In this document: in pieces, positions 28,859 to 39,547 of the stretch
How positions within the stretch are numbered: position 1 is the stretch's first letter
How the letters are laid out: the number at the start of each line of letters is the position of its first letter
Assembly: GCF_028609805.1 (NCBI RefSeq)
Contig: NZ_CP063189.1
Span: 1,488,001-1,552,000 of the forward strand
Source of the DNA: Corynebacterium massiliense DSM 45435
GTDB taxonomy: Bacteria; Actinomycetota; Actinomycetes; Mycobacteriales; Mycobacteriaceae
Length of the DNA: 64,000 nucleotides
Direction of reading: 5' to 3'
Position numbers and translations under genes: made by a program
Notes under the pieces: model-generated
Seen by the model: the letters and a program-made list of their open reading frames with translations, nothing else
What the model was told of the DNA's origin: nothing
The model's database searches: none

Positions 28859-29016
28859 TGGTGCGTTGTGTGTTTTCGGTGCATTGTGCGGTCAACACGA
28901 GTGCGTATAGGGCCCCGCCCGAAACACGCGTTCTGATATCGGGGAAGTACACCAGACCGCAGGTGTCTCGGGCAGAGTCCGTACACGCACTCACTGACGT
29001 GCGAGCGTGCGTTCCT

Positions 29017-29451
29017 CTACAACAGACCGGCCAGAACGTCGTCTGCGTCTGCTGCCGAGTAAGCATCTTCAGTTTGTGCTTGGTACTCGGACCAGGCGTC
29101 CGCGTCCCAAATCTCGAGGAAATCCACCGAACCGACGACCACGCATTCCTTTTTCAGGTCCGCGTACTCACGGTGACCGGCCGACAAGGTGATCCGCCCA
29201 TGACCGTCCGGCCGTTGCTCGTCCGCACTCGCTGCGAGGTTGCGGATAAACGCGCGGGCTTTCGGGTTCGTGCGCGACACGGCAGCCGCCTTCCGAGCCC
29301 GTTCCTCGAACTCGTCCCGCGGGTAGACGGCCAAGGAGTGATCTTGCCCCTTGGTGACCATCAACCCGCCAGCCAGTTCGTCGCGGAACTTCGCCGGCAG
29401 CGTCAGCCTGCCCTTGTCATCGAGCTTCGGAGTATAGGTTCCGAGAAACAC
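29017..29451 (-). CDS. mraZ: Transcriptional regulator MraZ
   Basis: A 144-residue DNA-binding protein with two AbrB/SpoVT-like domains that represses its own cluster in other bacteria. Each repeat shows its motif: [18 protein letters not shown] near residue 9 and [16 protein letters not shown] near residue 80. GTG at 29451 follows AAGGAAGG. The upstream DNA carries four TGGGG/TGGCG boxes at 10-bp intervals, the expected MraZ operator. The C-terminal tail is acidic and may be disordered. Confidence 0.96.
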   Translation of the reverse strand: MFLGTYTPKLDDKGRLTLPAKFRDELAGGLMVTKGQDHSLAVYPRDEFEERARKAAAVSRTNPKARAFIRNLAASADEQRPDGHGRITLSAGHREYADLKKECVVVGSVDFLEIWDADAWSEYQAQTEDAYSAADADDVLAGLL

Positions 29452-29536
29452 CCCGGGACCACCTTCCTTCGCTCGACTCTCCGGATGCCTCTAGCGGGGA
29501 AAATGCAGTCACTTGTACAACACGCCCTCCGCTGCG

Positions 29537-29571
29537 CCCCACTATACCCCACTTTCCCCCACTAACCGCCA
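29537..29571 (-). promoter_or_regulatory. MraZ operator: four phased TGGNG boxes over the mraZ promoter
   Basis: On the minus strand TGGCG, TGGGG, TGGGG and TGGGG begin at 29571, 29561, 29551 and 29541, exactly one helical turn apart. A -10 TATAGT sits between the last two boxes (29541-29546), so bound MraZ would block the promoter. Repeats of TGGGN with 5-bp spacers are the known MraZ target. Confidence 0.85.
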
Positions 29572-29830
29572 CCTCGACACATCACCGAAAATCATGCACG
29601 CTAAACGTGCAGGTGGAAGCAATATTTTCGCGTAGGCAGACTACCCGGCTAACCCTTGACAAACACCCCGCCCAGACCACGCCAGCATCCACTTCCCACA
29701 CTTGCCGCACCTCTACCACGTGCACCACCCGCCTCCTTACCCTCAATAGGCGCCAGCCACCTGGGTTTATCCCACCATCTCCGCGGCACCCCCTCGCTTC
29801 AGGCCCCTCTCATCCACCGGCGCTCAGCCC
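29572..29830. other. Non-coding DNA between the two TGGGG arrays
   Basis: No supported gene. It contains a GCACG-ctaaa-CGTGC hairpin at 29597-29611 and a TGGGTTTATCCCA inverted pair at 29762-29774 that could be two opposed TGGG half sites. Pyrimidine-rich tracts predominate on the plus strand. Confidence 0.5.
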
Positions 29831-29833
29831 CAA

Positions 29834-29888
29834 GTGGGGCAAAGTGGGGAATTCGGGGTCAGATGGCGGCCAGTGGGTGAAAGTGGGT
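29834..29888 (+). promoter_or_regulatory. Second, inverted MraZ-like array
   Basis: On the plus strand six boxes occur at 10 (once 9) bp intervals: TGGGG 29835, TGGGG 29845, CGGGG 29854, TGGCG 29864, TGGGT 29874 and TGGGT 29884. The orientation is opposite to that of the operator at 29537-29571, about 270 bp away. No plus-strand gene follows; the DUF3040 terminator lies 33 bp beyond. Confidence 0.6.
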
Positions 29889-29920
29889 GCTAGGACCCCG
29901 AGCCGGCGTTACCGCGCGGC

Positions 29921-29960
29921 AAAACGAAAAAGACCCCGCCTGCACCGAGTGCAGACGGGG
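29921..29960 (-). terminator. Intrinsic terminator of the DUF3040 gene
   Basis: CCCCGTCTGCAC and GTGCAGGCGGGG form a 12-bp stem with one mismatch and a three-base loop, followed on the minus strand by TCTTTTTCGTTTT. It lies 15 bp after the stop codon. Confidence 0.85.
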
Positions 29961-29975
29961 AAGGGTGAGAAAGCC

Positions 29976-30389
29976 TTACCTCTCCTCGAACCGGCGGCGG
30001 AAGTTGTCTTCCAAACGCGCCGCGCGAGAGTTCTCGTTGCGCGGACGCGCGGACTTAGCGTCGTCGAGAGAAAAGCCGCCGGCGCCACCGCGACCGGCGG
30101 ACGATCCGCCGCCGCGCAGCATCCAGATACCGGCCCCGAACATGATCAGGAACCCGAGAATGGAGAGGATGACGAACCACAGGCTGTGCTGCGCCAGGGC
30201 AACGCCGCCCACCATGACCACAAGTCCGACGACAATGAGGGCGATACCCCGGAGGTTGAAGGAACCGCGCGAGTCAGAGTCGCCGCCAAAACCGCTGCTT
30301 CGTCCCATGGACCCGAATTTGGGATCGTCAGCCAGCAGAGATCGCTCGATCTCCTGCAGTACTCGCTGTTCCTGCTCAGAAAGAGACAC
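29976..30389 (-). CDS. DUF3040 membrane protein
   Basis: A 137-residue actinobacterial membrane protein of unknown function. It starts with SLSEQEQRVLQEIERSLLADDPKF, the DUF3040 signature, followed by two transmembrane helices at about residues 45-92 and a Gly/Arg-rich cytoplasmic tail ending in RRRFEER. GTG at 30389 follows GGGAGGAACC; the further upstream in-frame GTG at 30401 lies inside that ribosome binding site. Members of this family commonly lie just upstream of mraZ. Confidence 0.9.
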   Translation of the reverse strand: MSLSEQEQRVLQEIERSLLADDPKFGSMGRSSGFGGDSDSRGSFNLRGIALIVVGLVVMVGGVALAQHSLWFVILSILGFLIMFGAGIWMLRGGGSSAGRGGAGGFSLDDAKSARPRNENSRAARLEDNFRRRFEER

Positions 30390-30464
30390 GGTTCCTCCCA
30401 CATCGACGGTTCGGGCGCCTATCGGATGCGCGATCCGTACATCGTCTGCGCGCTTCTTCTGTCT

Positions 30465-30470
30465 AGATTA
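30465..30470 (-). promoter_or_regulatory. -10 element of the DUF3040 promoter
   Basis: TAATCT on the minus strand, about 70 nt before the start codon. No firm -35 is seen. Confidence 0.4.
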
Positions 30471-30532
30471 ACGCTTATCGTAATGCGATAGTTCCCCGAG
30501 CAACAGATTGAGGAATCAACGAGGCGGCGGGC

Positions 30533-30991
30533 CTAGGCGGCGGCTTGCTCTGCCGCCCCTTCACTGCGCACCACAGAAACAAATTCCGCTGCAGTCTCCA
30601 ACAGGCGCAGCGCGACGTCTGGGTCCGCCGCATCCTCCAGCCCCGTAACCAGTCGGGAGCGCAACCGAGAGTAGCCACGAAATTCCTGCGCCCACTCGCG
30701 TCCTGCCCCACCGACGAGGGCGAGCTGATCCCATGCACTGGACGGCACCCGCTTACGCTTGCCCACAGCGGTTACCGCAATCCACGCGCCGGCCGCCCGC
30801 AAGCCAGCCTGGTACGCCAGCTCCACGGCATCGTTAAAGCGATCGTCTGCTGCCGCCGCTCGCGCGCGGGTCAGAAGATCCTCCGACTTGGCCAGGAAGG
30901 TGTAATGCTTGGCCAATCCATCCTGGTGGCGCCGGCCGGTAGCGTGCGCCCGCTGAGCAAATTTCGTCGTCGCGGAAATGACCTGAGCCAT
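30533..30991 (-). CDS. SAV_6107-type HEPN domain protein
   Basis: A 152-residue all-helical protein of the HEPN type found in actinobacteria near mraZ. The region FLAKSEDLLTRARAAAADDRFNDAVELAYQAGLRAA is the helical core; the Rx4-6H RNase motif of toxin-type HEPN proteins is not evident, so RNase activity should not be assumed. ATG at 30991 follows AAAGGAGG. The frame continues to 31042 without support. The function is unknown. Confidence 0.8.
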   Translation of the reverse strand: MAQVISATTKFAQRAHATGRRHQDGLAKHYTFLAKSEDLLTRARAAAADDRFNDAVELAYQAGLRAAGAWIAVTAVGKRKRVPSSAWDQLALVGGAGREWAQEFRGYSRLRSRLVTGLEDAADPDVALRLLETAAEFVSVVRSEGAAEQAAA

Positions 30992-31236
30992 GTCGGTGTA
31001 CCTCCTTTGAAGCCTCGGTGTGTGTCCAGCTCGTAACTTCACCCGTGACAGTACGAACCGGTCCGGACACCGCGAGGAATGTTTCGTTCACATGTTCGAT
31101 AGATAGATAACGTCTCGTCTTTTTCTACTGTCCAACCTCTTCAACCCGGACTGTTTCGAACTTATTCCCGAATCCAGAACTAAAAGTTTGTGGACACCAC
31201 CGCCGCGCGCGGCATCAACATGGTGAGATTGGTGGA

Positions 31237-31800
31237 GTGACTATCCAATTGCGCAGACTGGCTCCCCGCGAGTTTTCCCTCATCGCCCCTCAGTTAGTGG
31301 ACATCTATCTCACGGCCATGGACTACCCGCGGGACATGTTCGACCGGCGTCTCCACGGATGGCGGGTAGATAGCCTGCAACCTGGATTCACTGCTGTCAT
31401 TGCTGAGTCGGAAGCGGGGCCGGTCGGCGTTGCCTATGGGTTCTTGGGCCACAGCGACACGTGGTGGGACAAGCAGCTGCAACGCGGGTTTGCTCTCGCC
31501 GGTGGCCCCACTGCAGAGCAGATTGACCTACTGCGCGACTACTTCGAGCTGGCCGAAATCCACGTGCACCCTTCCATGCAGGGCAAAGGCTTGGGCCGGC
31601 ACTTACTCGACGCTTTGGCATGGAACCTTCCTGCCAGCAACATCCTGCTGTCCACCCCGGAGGTCCCTGGTGAGGCCAATGGGGCATTCGGCCTTTACCG
31701 CAGCGCGGGGTTCTTCGACGTGTTGCGCAATTACTACTACCCCGGGGATCCGCGCCCCTTTGCAATCCTGGGCGCTCGACTCCCCTTGGCCCCAAGGTAA
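31237..31800 (+). CDS. GNAT family N-acetyltransferase
   Basis: A 187-residue acetyl-CoA dependent acetyltransferase. The acetyl-CoA binding motif A is visible as LAEIHVHPSMQGKGLGRHLLDAL near residue 105, with the pyrophosphate loop Q-G-K-G-L-G. The substrate is not predictable. GTG at 31237 lacks a strong ribosome binding site. It lies 10 bp upstream of the polyprenyl synthase gene and is probably cotranscribed with it and mptA. Confidence 0.85.
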   Translation: MTIQLRRLAPREFSLIAPQLVDIYLTAMDYPRDMFDRRLHGWRVDSLQPGFTAVIAESEAGPVGVAYGFLGHSDTWWDKQLQRGFALAGGPTAEQIDLLRDYFELAEIHVHPSMQGKGLGRHLLDALAWNLPASNILLSTPEVPGEANGAFGLYRSAGFFDVLRNYYYPGDPRPFAILGARLPLAPR

Positions 31801-31803
31801 GGT
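31798..31803 (+). promoter_or_regulatory. Possible leaderless -10 for the polyprenyl synthase gene
   Basis: TAAGGT overlaps the acetyltransferase stop codon and lies 7 nt before ATG at 31811. A GAGGA just before the ATG means a normal leader from the upstream gene is equally possible. Confidence 0.3.
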
Positions 31804-31810
31804 TTGAGGA

Positions 31811-32902
31811 ATGACACCTCCGGAGGAACTAGCCATCGAAGACGTCCCGTCGCAGGTCAACGAGATTTTAAAAGAGTACTTCGACGCGCGGCGGCCCGCC
31901 ATGGCACACATGGGTGCGCCGGTCAACGAGGCCGTGGACTACCTGGAGGAGTTCGTACTCGGCGGCGGCAAACGCATCCGCCCGCTCTACGCCTGGGCCG
32001 GATTCACCGGCGCCGGAGGTCTGACAGGCGAGGAAAACCCCGCCGCAGCATTACGGGCGGCGGCAGCCCTAGAGTTCATTCAGGCCTGCGCGCTCGTCCA
32101 CGACGACATCATTGATGCCTCAGATTCTCGGCGCGGCAGCCCCACGGTGCATCGCAAAGCGGAAGCGCACCACCGCCACCGCTCATGGGAGGGCGACGCC
32201 GCGGCCTACGGGACGTCCATGGCGATCCTGGTCGGGGATCTGGCTCTGGCGTGGGCAGACGACATGCTTGCCGATGCCGGCTTGTCCCCCGCCGCCCAGC
32301 AGCGGGTCCGCGAGCCCTGGCGGGCAATGCGTGCCGAAGTCATCGGCGGCCAGATGCTCGACATTTCGCTCGAGGCCAGCGGCGCGGAGTCACGGGAGTT
32401 GGCCGAATCGGTCAACCGCTTTAAAACCGCCGCGTACACAATCGAACGCCCGCTCCACATCGGCGCCGCGATCGCCGGCGGCTCCCCCGAGCTTGTCGAG
32501 GCGTTCCGCGCCTACGGCCGCGATATCGGCGTGGCGTTCCAGCTGCGCGATGACCTCCTCGGTGTCTACGGCGACCCCCAGGTCACTGGGAAACCCGCCG
32601 GGGACGATCTCCGGGAGGGGAAGGTCACGGTGCTGCTGATTACGGCCCTGGAAAATTTGGACTCCTCCGATCCGGACGCGGCCCGCGAGCTGCGCCGGCT
32701 GGTCGGTGCCTCCGAGGACCCCTCCGACATCACGACGATGATGGATTCCATCGCCCGCTCCGGCGCGCCGGAGGAGATCGAATCGCGCATTGACCAGCTC
32801 ACCGAGTCGGGCATCGGCCGCGTCCGCGCAGCCGGCATCGAGGCCTCCACCGTCGAGGTCCTAGAAAACCTCGCCCGCACGGCCACCGCACGGCGGAAAT
32901 AG
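31811..32902 (+). CDS. idsA: Polyprenyl (geranylgeranyl-type) diphosphate synthase
   Basis: A 363-residue trans-prenyltransferase that condenses isopentenyl diphosphate onto allylic primers. Both Asp-rich motifs are present: LVHDDIIDASDSRRGSP (first) and LRDDLLGVYGD (second), with GGKRIRP near residue 52. In C. glutamicum the gene at this position (beside mptA) is idsA, a GGPP synthase. The product probably feeds decaprenyl phosphate, the lipid carrier for mannan and cell wall synthesis. The chain length cannot be fixed from sequence. Confidence 0.9.
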   Translation: MTPPEELAIEDVPSQVNEILKEYFDARRPAMAHMGAPVNEAVDYLEEFVLGGGKRIRPLYAWAGFTGAGGLTGEENPAAALRAAAALEFIQACALVHDDIIDASDSRRGSPTVHRKAEAHHRHRSWEGDAAAYGTSMAILVGDLALAWADDMLADAGLSPAAQQRVREPWRAMRAEVIGGQMLDISLEASGAESRELAESVNRFKTAAYTIERPLHIGAAIAGGSPELVEAFRAYGRDIGVAFQLRDDLLGVYGDPQVTGKPAGDDLREGKVTVLLITALENLDSSDPDAARELRRLVGASEDPSDITTMMDSIARSGAPEEIESRIDQLTESGIGRVRAAGIEASTVEVLENLARTATARRK

Positions 32903-32925
32903 GAACGGTTCTGGAGGTGCCCCAC

Positions 32926-34470
32926 GTGACCACCACATCCACAGCACATGCGGTGCGCGATCCCGTCCGACTGCGTATCCCCTCCGCCGTGCCGCTGGGC
33001 GTTGCCGGTTCCGCATTCCTTGCCGTGTCGTCGTTCATGGCGGGCGCTACCCGCAATCGCGGCGGCATCTTGGAAGAGCTCGGGCTGGGTTTCTTCTCCT
33101 ACGGCCACGGTCGCAACATGGGCATGGTGCTGTTTTGGATCGGCATGGTGCTGCTCATCGGCGCGTGGGTGGTGGCGTACAAGCAGTTCGTCCAGCCTTT
33201 CTCGGAGGACACCGGATCTCACCAGCCAGCCGCGCCCACCCGGACGGGAATCGCGGGACTTCGGCGCGCCCTGTGGGCGTGGATCGCCCCGCTGGCGTTT
33301 TCAGCTCCGCTGGCGTCCCGGGACGTCTACTCCTACCTCATGCAGGGCGCGATGGTGCGCGACGGCTTCGACCCCTACACCCAGGGCCCCGCGGTCAACC
33401 CGGGCCCCTTCCTGTTGGAGGTCTCCCAGGATTGGCGGAACACCACCACCCCGTACGGTCCTTTGCACCTGTGGATCGGCGACATCGTCACCCGCATCGT
33501 TGATTCCAACGTCGTCGCCGGCGTCATCTTCTTTAAAGCCCTCGCGCTCATCGGTTTCGCCGCCATCGCGTGGTCCGTGCCGCGCATCGCCCGCTGCCTC
33601 GGCGGGGATCCTGCCCTGGCGCTCTGGCTCGGGGTATGCAACCCCGTCCTGCTGCTTCACCTGGTAGCGGGCATGCACAACGAGGCCCTGATGGTGGGGA
33701 TCGTGTCCGTGGCCCTCCTGTTGGCCCTGCGGCACCGCTTCCACGGCGCGTTCATACTCATCGGTTTGGGTGTTGCGGTGAAAGCGACGGCGCTTATCGC
33801 CATGCCCTTCGCGGTATGGCTGGCGGTCCAGCGTTTCGCGCCGGAGAAGGAAGCCAGTCTCCTGCGACGGGCTGGGGTTTTCGTGCTAGCCGGCATCTGG
33901 GCGGTTGCAGAGATCGTCCTCGCCCTCGCCGTGGTCACCTGGGCGTCGGGAACGTCCTGGGGGTGGCTGTCGGAGATCACCGGCAATGCGAAGGTGATTA
34001 ACCCGCTGGCGGCGCCCACCCTGGCCACCGACGCGGTCGCGCCGATTACCTCAGTCTTTTTCCCCGACGTCACCTACAACGCGGTCTTGAATGTCTTCCG
34101 CGCGATCTCCACCGTCGCCATGCTCGTCGGCTTGGTCGCGGTGTGGTGGCTATCGCGCCGCACGCGGCGCTCTGCCATCGCCGGAACGGCAGCGGCCTAC
34201 CAAGTTGCGTTTATTTTCAACTCGGTGACCCTGCCGTGGTACTACGCGTCCGTCATCACTGTGCTGGGGACGTTTCGCCCACCGCGGTGGTTGCTCAAAC
34301 TGGCCACCGGGGCATCGATTTTCGTCGCCCTCTCTTTCTCGGCGGACGGAAACCACCAGCTGTACAACTTCTTCTGGATGCTAGCCAGCGCGCTCATCGG
34401 GTTTGCCGCGGCGCAGTGGCTGTTCCAGCCGCCCCGCGCTAAAACGCCAGAGCCTGCGCGCGGCGCTTAA
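32926..34470 (+). CDS. mptA: Alpha-(1->6)-mannopyranosyltransferase A
   Basis: A polytopic GT-C type glycosyltransferase of 514 residues with about 12 membrane helices that extends the mannan backbone of lipomannan/lipoarabinomannan using decaprenyl-phosphomannose. The first loop contains acidic residues after the RDVYSYLMQGAM segment near residue 135, the expected catalytic area. The gene order idsA-mptA-Rv2175c-like-pknL matches M. tuberculosis Rv2173-Rv2176. GTG at 32926 follows GGAGG by 8 nt; the in-frame GTG at 32917 overlaps that site. Its 3' end overlaps the convergent next gene by 32 bp. Confidence 0.9.
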   Translation: MTTTSTAHAVRDPVRLRIPSAVPLGVAGSAFLAVSSFMAGATRNRGGILEELGLGFFSYGHGRNMGMVLFWIGMVLLIGAWVVAYKQFVQPFSEDTGSHQPAAPTRTGIAGLRRALWAWIAPLAFSAPLASRDVYSYLMQGAMVRDGFDPYTQGPAVNPGPFLLEVSQDWRNTTTPYGPLHLWIGDIVTRIVDSNVVAGVIFFKALALIGFAAIAWSVPRIARCLGGDPALALWLGVCNPVLLLHLVAGMHNEALMVGIVSVALLLALRHRFHGAFILIGLGVAVKATALIAMPFAVWLAVQRFAPEKEASLLRRAGVFVLAGIWAVAEIVLALAVVTWASGTSWGWLSEITGNAKVINPLAAPTLATDAVAPITSVFFPDVTYNAVLNVFRAISTVAMLVGLVAVWWLSRRTRRSAIAGTAAAYQVAFIFNSVTLPWYYASVITVLGTFRPPRWLLKLATGASIFVALSFSADGNHQLYNFFWMLASALIGFAAAQWLFQPPRAKTPEPARGA

Positions 34471-34804
34471 CCTCGCGCGCGAGGTCGCCTTTCAGACCAT
34501 CGATCGGCCGGCCGGGCAGCGAATCATCCGGAGTGAAAAGGTGCGCGAAAATGTCCGTATCGCTATAGCCGCCATCGGTCAGCAACGTGATCGTCCCGGT
34601 GACGTGCTTGTCCACATTCGGGCCGCTGAAAAACGCCGCCGGCACCAGGCGCTTTCCGTCCCGCTTCCACGCGATGAACTTCCGCGCAGCAAGCAGGTCG
34701 TTGACCCGGGTCACCGGAATGCCCAGCATGTCCGCTACCTCCGGGAGGGTCAGCATGGTTTCGTTTGCGAGCAGGTCTTCTACTTCTTCCTTGGAATGAG
34801 CCAC
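34439..34804 (-). CDS. Rv2175c-like DNA-binding regulator (PknL substrate family)
   Basis: A 121-residue protein with a winged-helix DNA-binding domain (TLPEVADMLGIPVTRVNDLLAARKFIAWKRDGKR, residues 18-52) and an Rv2175c C-terminal domain (VTGTITLLTDGGYSDTDIFAHLFTPDDSLPGRPIDGL). In M. tuberculosis the homologue is phosphorylated by the kinase encoded next to it, which reduces DNA binding. It is divergent from pknL, with only 56 bp between start codons. Both appear leaderless, and a palindrome lies in the shared promoter. Confidence 0.92.
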   Translation of the reverse strand: MAHSKEEVEDLLANETMLTLPEVADMLGIPVTRVNDLLAARKFIAWKRDGKRLVPAAFFSGPNVDKHVTGTITLLTDGGYSDTDIFAHLFTPDDSLPGRPIDGLKGDLAREVKRRAQALAF

Positions 34805-34811
34805 GGCTTAT

Positions 34812-34817
34812 ACCCTA
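34812..34817 (-). promoter_or_regulatory. -10 element of a leaderless promoter (Rv2175c-like)
   Basis: TAGGGT on the minus strand lies 7 nt before the GTG at 34804. There is no ribosome binding site. Confidence 0.5.
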
Positions 34818-34831
34818 GTGGGCTACCCACT
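34817..34831. promoter_or_regulatory. Palindrome in the divergent Rv2175c-like/pknL promoter
   Basis: AGTGGG-cta-CCCACT is a perfect 6-bp inverted repeat between the two -10 elements. It is a candidate operator, possibly for the adjacent DNA-binding protein. Confidence 0.45.
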
Positions 34832-34847
34832 GACTACGTGAGTAGGT

Positions 34848-34853
34848 CATACT
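34848..34853 (+). promoter_or_regulatory. -10 element of a leaderless promoter (pknL)
   Basis: CATACT lies 7 nt before the ATG at 34861, with no ribosome binding site. Confidence 0.5.
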
Positions 34854-34860
34854 AGACCGC

Positions 34861-37733
<2,873 letters not shown>

Positions 37734-37749
37734 CTAACTGCTTTTCCAC

Positions 37750-38262
37750 TTAGCTATTCAGAGTCCGATTCGCCTTATTCAACGGGGCCTTTTTCTCGCA
37801 GGCCCGGAACTTGGCGAGGTTATGGCGGGCATCGACAAGCGCGTCGTGATTACCGCTCGGGGTCTTGGGCAGCTGCGGTTTGCCGGCGAACTCCCAATAC
37901 TGCTTGAGCTCGCGCGTAAAGCGTGGCATCTGCGGGGGCAGTTCCGACATATCTCCCCACAATTGAGCGATGACGACGTGGTCGTACCCACCAACCCAGG
38001 CCCACAGCTCCGGCCGCTCGCCATCGGCAGTCAGGAACGCGAACAGCTCCTGGCGGATAGTATCCCGCGGCTTCCACACCGGGTTCGCGGCCGACGGCAG
38101 CTTCGCCAGCACGTTCCCCCGCACCCAAGCGTTCGCGCGGGAGGCATCGAAGTCCGTGGATACCGCGTAATACTCGCGCCCGTCTTCGGCTACGACTCCG
38201 ACGGAGACCAGCTCGATGGTCCGGCCGTCCTCGATGAACTCGGTGTCGTAGAAATAGCGCAC
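37750..38262 (-). CDS. Rv2179c-like 3'-5' exoribonuclease
   Basis: A 170-residue RNase T/DEDD-type exonuclease. Metal-binding residues are seen in YDTEFIEDGRTIELVSVGVV (Asp and Glu near residues 6-8), the central YDHVV and the C-terminal HDALVDARHNL. The mycobacterial homologue is a 3' to 5' exoribonuclease with a distinct fold subfamily. It follows aroG as in M. tuberculosis. The GTG start lacks a ribosome binding site and lies 8 nt after TACGCT. Confidence 0.9.
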   Translation of the reverse strand: MRYFYDTEFIEDGRTIELVSVGVVAEDGREYYAVSTDFDASRANAWVRGNVLAKLPSAANPVWKPRDTIRQELFAFLTADGERPELWAWVGGYDHVVIAQLWGDMSELPPQMPRFTRELKQYWEFAGKPQLPKTPSGNHDALVDARHNLAKFRACEKKAPLNKANRTLNS

Positions 38263-38270
38263 GCCTTACA

Positions 38271-38276
38271 AGCGTA
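38271..38276 (-). promoter_or_regulatory. -10 element of a leaderless promoter (Rv2179c-like)
   Basis: TACGCT on the minus strand lies 8 nt before the GTG at 38262. Confidence 0.4.
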
Positions 38277-38281
38277 GTAGA

Positions 38282-38306
38282 CCCACCGCCCCCGAGTGGC
38301 GGCGGG
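38282..38306 (-). terminator. Hairpin after the membrane acyltransferase gene
   Basis: CCCGCCGCC pairs with GGCGGTGGG (one G-U pair) around a seven-base loop, just downstream of the acyltransferase stop and just upstream of the next promoter. There is no U-run. Confidence 0.4.
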
Positions 38307-38316
38307 CTACATCCAG

Positions 38317-39495
38317 CTATGAGTCCACGTTGCCCGCCCCGACGAGCGGCTCACGGGAGGCGCGCCGGCCTTCCAGCGCCGGCGGTTTGAGGGTCCACCG
38401 CAGCACGGGCACGCGGCCCGCCGCCCACAAAAGCACCGAGCCCGCCGCACATACGGCGATGCAGACAGCCACCCAGAAGGACGTGGCGTGCACCGGCCAC
38501 GGACCGCCCGGGTAGATCTCCAACGACGAGTGTGCGAGCAACATGCCGAACGACAGATCCAGTGCGATGGGGTGGGACAGGTAGACCGGCAGCGTGTGCC
38601 GCCCCACGAACTGCAGGGCCGGGCTCACCAGGGGTACCGCGGCAAGGGCTACTGCCCCGAGCAGGCCCACCGGCGCCATGAGCAGCTGCTCCACCAAGCG
38701 GACCACGAGCTTTATCTGCTCCGCGTTCAAGGTATCCGGCCCGGGCAGGTACCACGGCACTTCCGGAACCGTCTCGCGCGCATCCCATGCACTGCGCACC
38801 CAATACCCCAGCGCGTACAAGCCGCCGGCGACGAAAAACGCCGCCACCCCGGCGCCGGGAAGAGCTTCCTGACGCGGGTGGGCAACCCACCGGATCAGCC
38901 GGTTTCCCACCGCGGTGAAATCCGCGATATGCCGCCGCAGGTACGCGCCGCCGATGAAGACCGGCAAGTACATCAATGCCTTGCCGATGAAGAAGTACGT
39001 ATCCGCCCACGGCAAGAAGAACACGGGGGTAAAGCTCGCCGCTAGTGCGAGCGGGGTAGGCAGCTTCCGCACTGCCCAGAGGGCGACGTTGAAAAGGATG
39101 AGCGCGTGCAAGAACCAGCCCATCGTGTGCCCCAGTAGCAGCTGCACTGCCACGTGGCGCACCGAATAAATCGGATCGCCGAAGTTGATGTGGTTGAGCA
39201 CCGAGTTGGTCCACAGCTCGCCGGCCGACCACACAATGTAGGGAATGATGAAGTACCACAGGCGTCGGCGAAACAGCTGCGGGAGGCTGTACCGGAACAC
39301 CTTGTAGGAAAAGAACCCACTCACCAGGAAAAACAGGGGCATGCGCAGCGGGTCGATAACGTTGTTGAGGCTAGCTAGCCACGTCTCCTGCGCCCCTGGC
39401 ACGGCCAGCGAAATGTGCAGGATGACGACTCCGAGAATCGACACTCCCTTGGCTACATCGGGCCAGGCCAGGCGTTGCTTCTGCTGTGCCTGCAC
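38317..39495 (-). CDS. Membrane acyltransferase family 3 protein
   Basis: A 392-residue polytopic membrane protein of the acyltransferase 3 family, which O-acylates sugars or lipids at the cell surface. The N-terminal signature WPDVAKGVSILGVVILHISL with the catalytic His near residue 27 is present, and about ten helices follow. The natural acceptor is unknown. GTG at 39495 follows GGAGG. It lies between the exonuclease and PlsC genes, a place where M. tuberculosis has other membrane genes. Confidence 0.85.
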   Translation of the reverse strand: MQAQQKQRLAWPDVAKGVSILGVVILHISLAVPGAQETWLASLNNVIDPLRMPLFFLVSGFFSYKVFRYSLPQLFRRRLWYFIIPYIVWSAGELWTNSVLNHINFGDPIYSVRHVAVQLLLGHTMGWFLHALILFNVALWAVRKLPTPLALAASFTPVFFLPWADTYFFIGKALMYLPVFIGGAYLRRHIADFTAVGNRLIRWVAHPRQEALPGAGVAAFFVAGGLYALGYWVRSAWDARETVPEVPWYLPGPDTLNAEQIKLVVRLVEQLLMAPVGLLGAVALAAVPLVSPALQFVGRHTLPVYLSHPIALDLSFGMLLAHSSLEIYPGGPWPVHATSFWVAVCIAVCAAGSVLLWAAGRVPVLRWTLKPPALEGRRASREPLVGAGNVDS

Positions 39496-39518
39496 GTGTG
39501 TGTGCGTCCTCCGAAAAT

Positions 39519-39534
39519 GTGGGAAAAGGTGGGT
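39519..39534 (+). promoter_or_regulatory. Two TGGG boxes at 10-bp spacing
   Basis: GTGGGA at 39519 and GTGGGT at 39529 repeat with the same phase as the MraZ operator boxes and lie about 25 bp upstream of the acyltransferase start. Two boxes alone are weak evidence. Confidence 0.3.
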
Positions 39535-39547
39535 AAAACTTCTGCTG

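Noticed and set aside
29656..29661. TTGACA as a plus-strand -35
   Set aside because: No -10 is found at 16-18 bp and no gene follows on that strand.
29607..30491. Plus-strand frame crossing the mraZ upstream region and the DUF3040 gene
   Set aside because: It is antisense to a recognised gene and runs through its terminator and the TGGGG array; the composition is not protein-like.
31202..31213. GCCGCGCGCGGC perfect palindrome
   Set aside because: Pure GC alternation is frequent by chance at this composition; no supporting promoter context.
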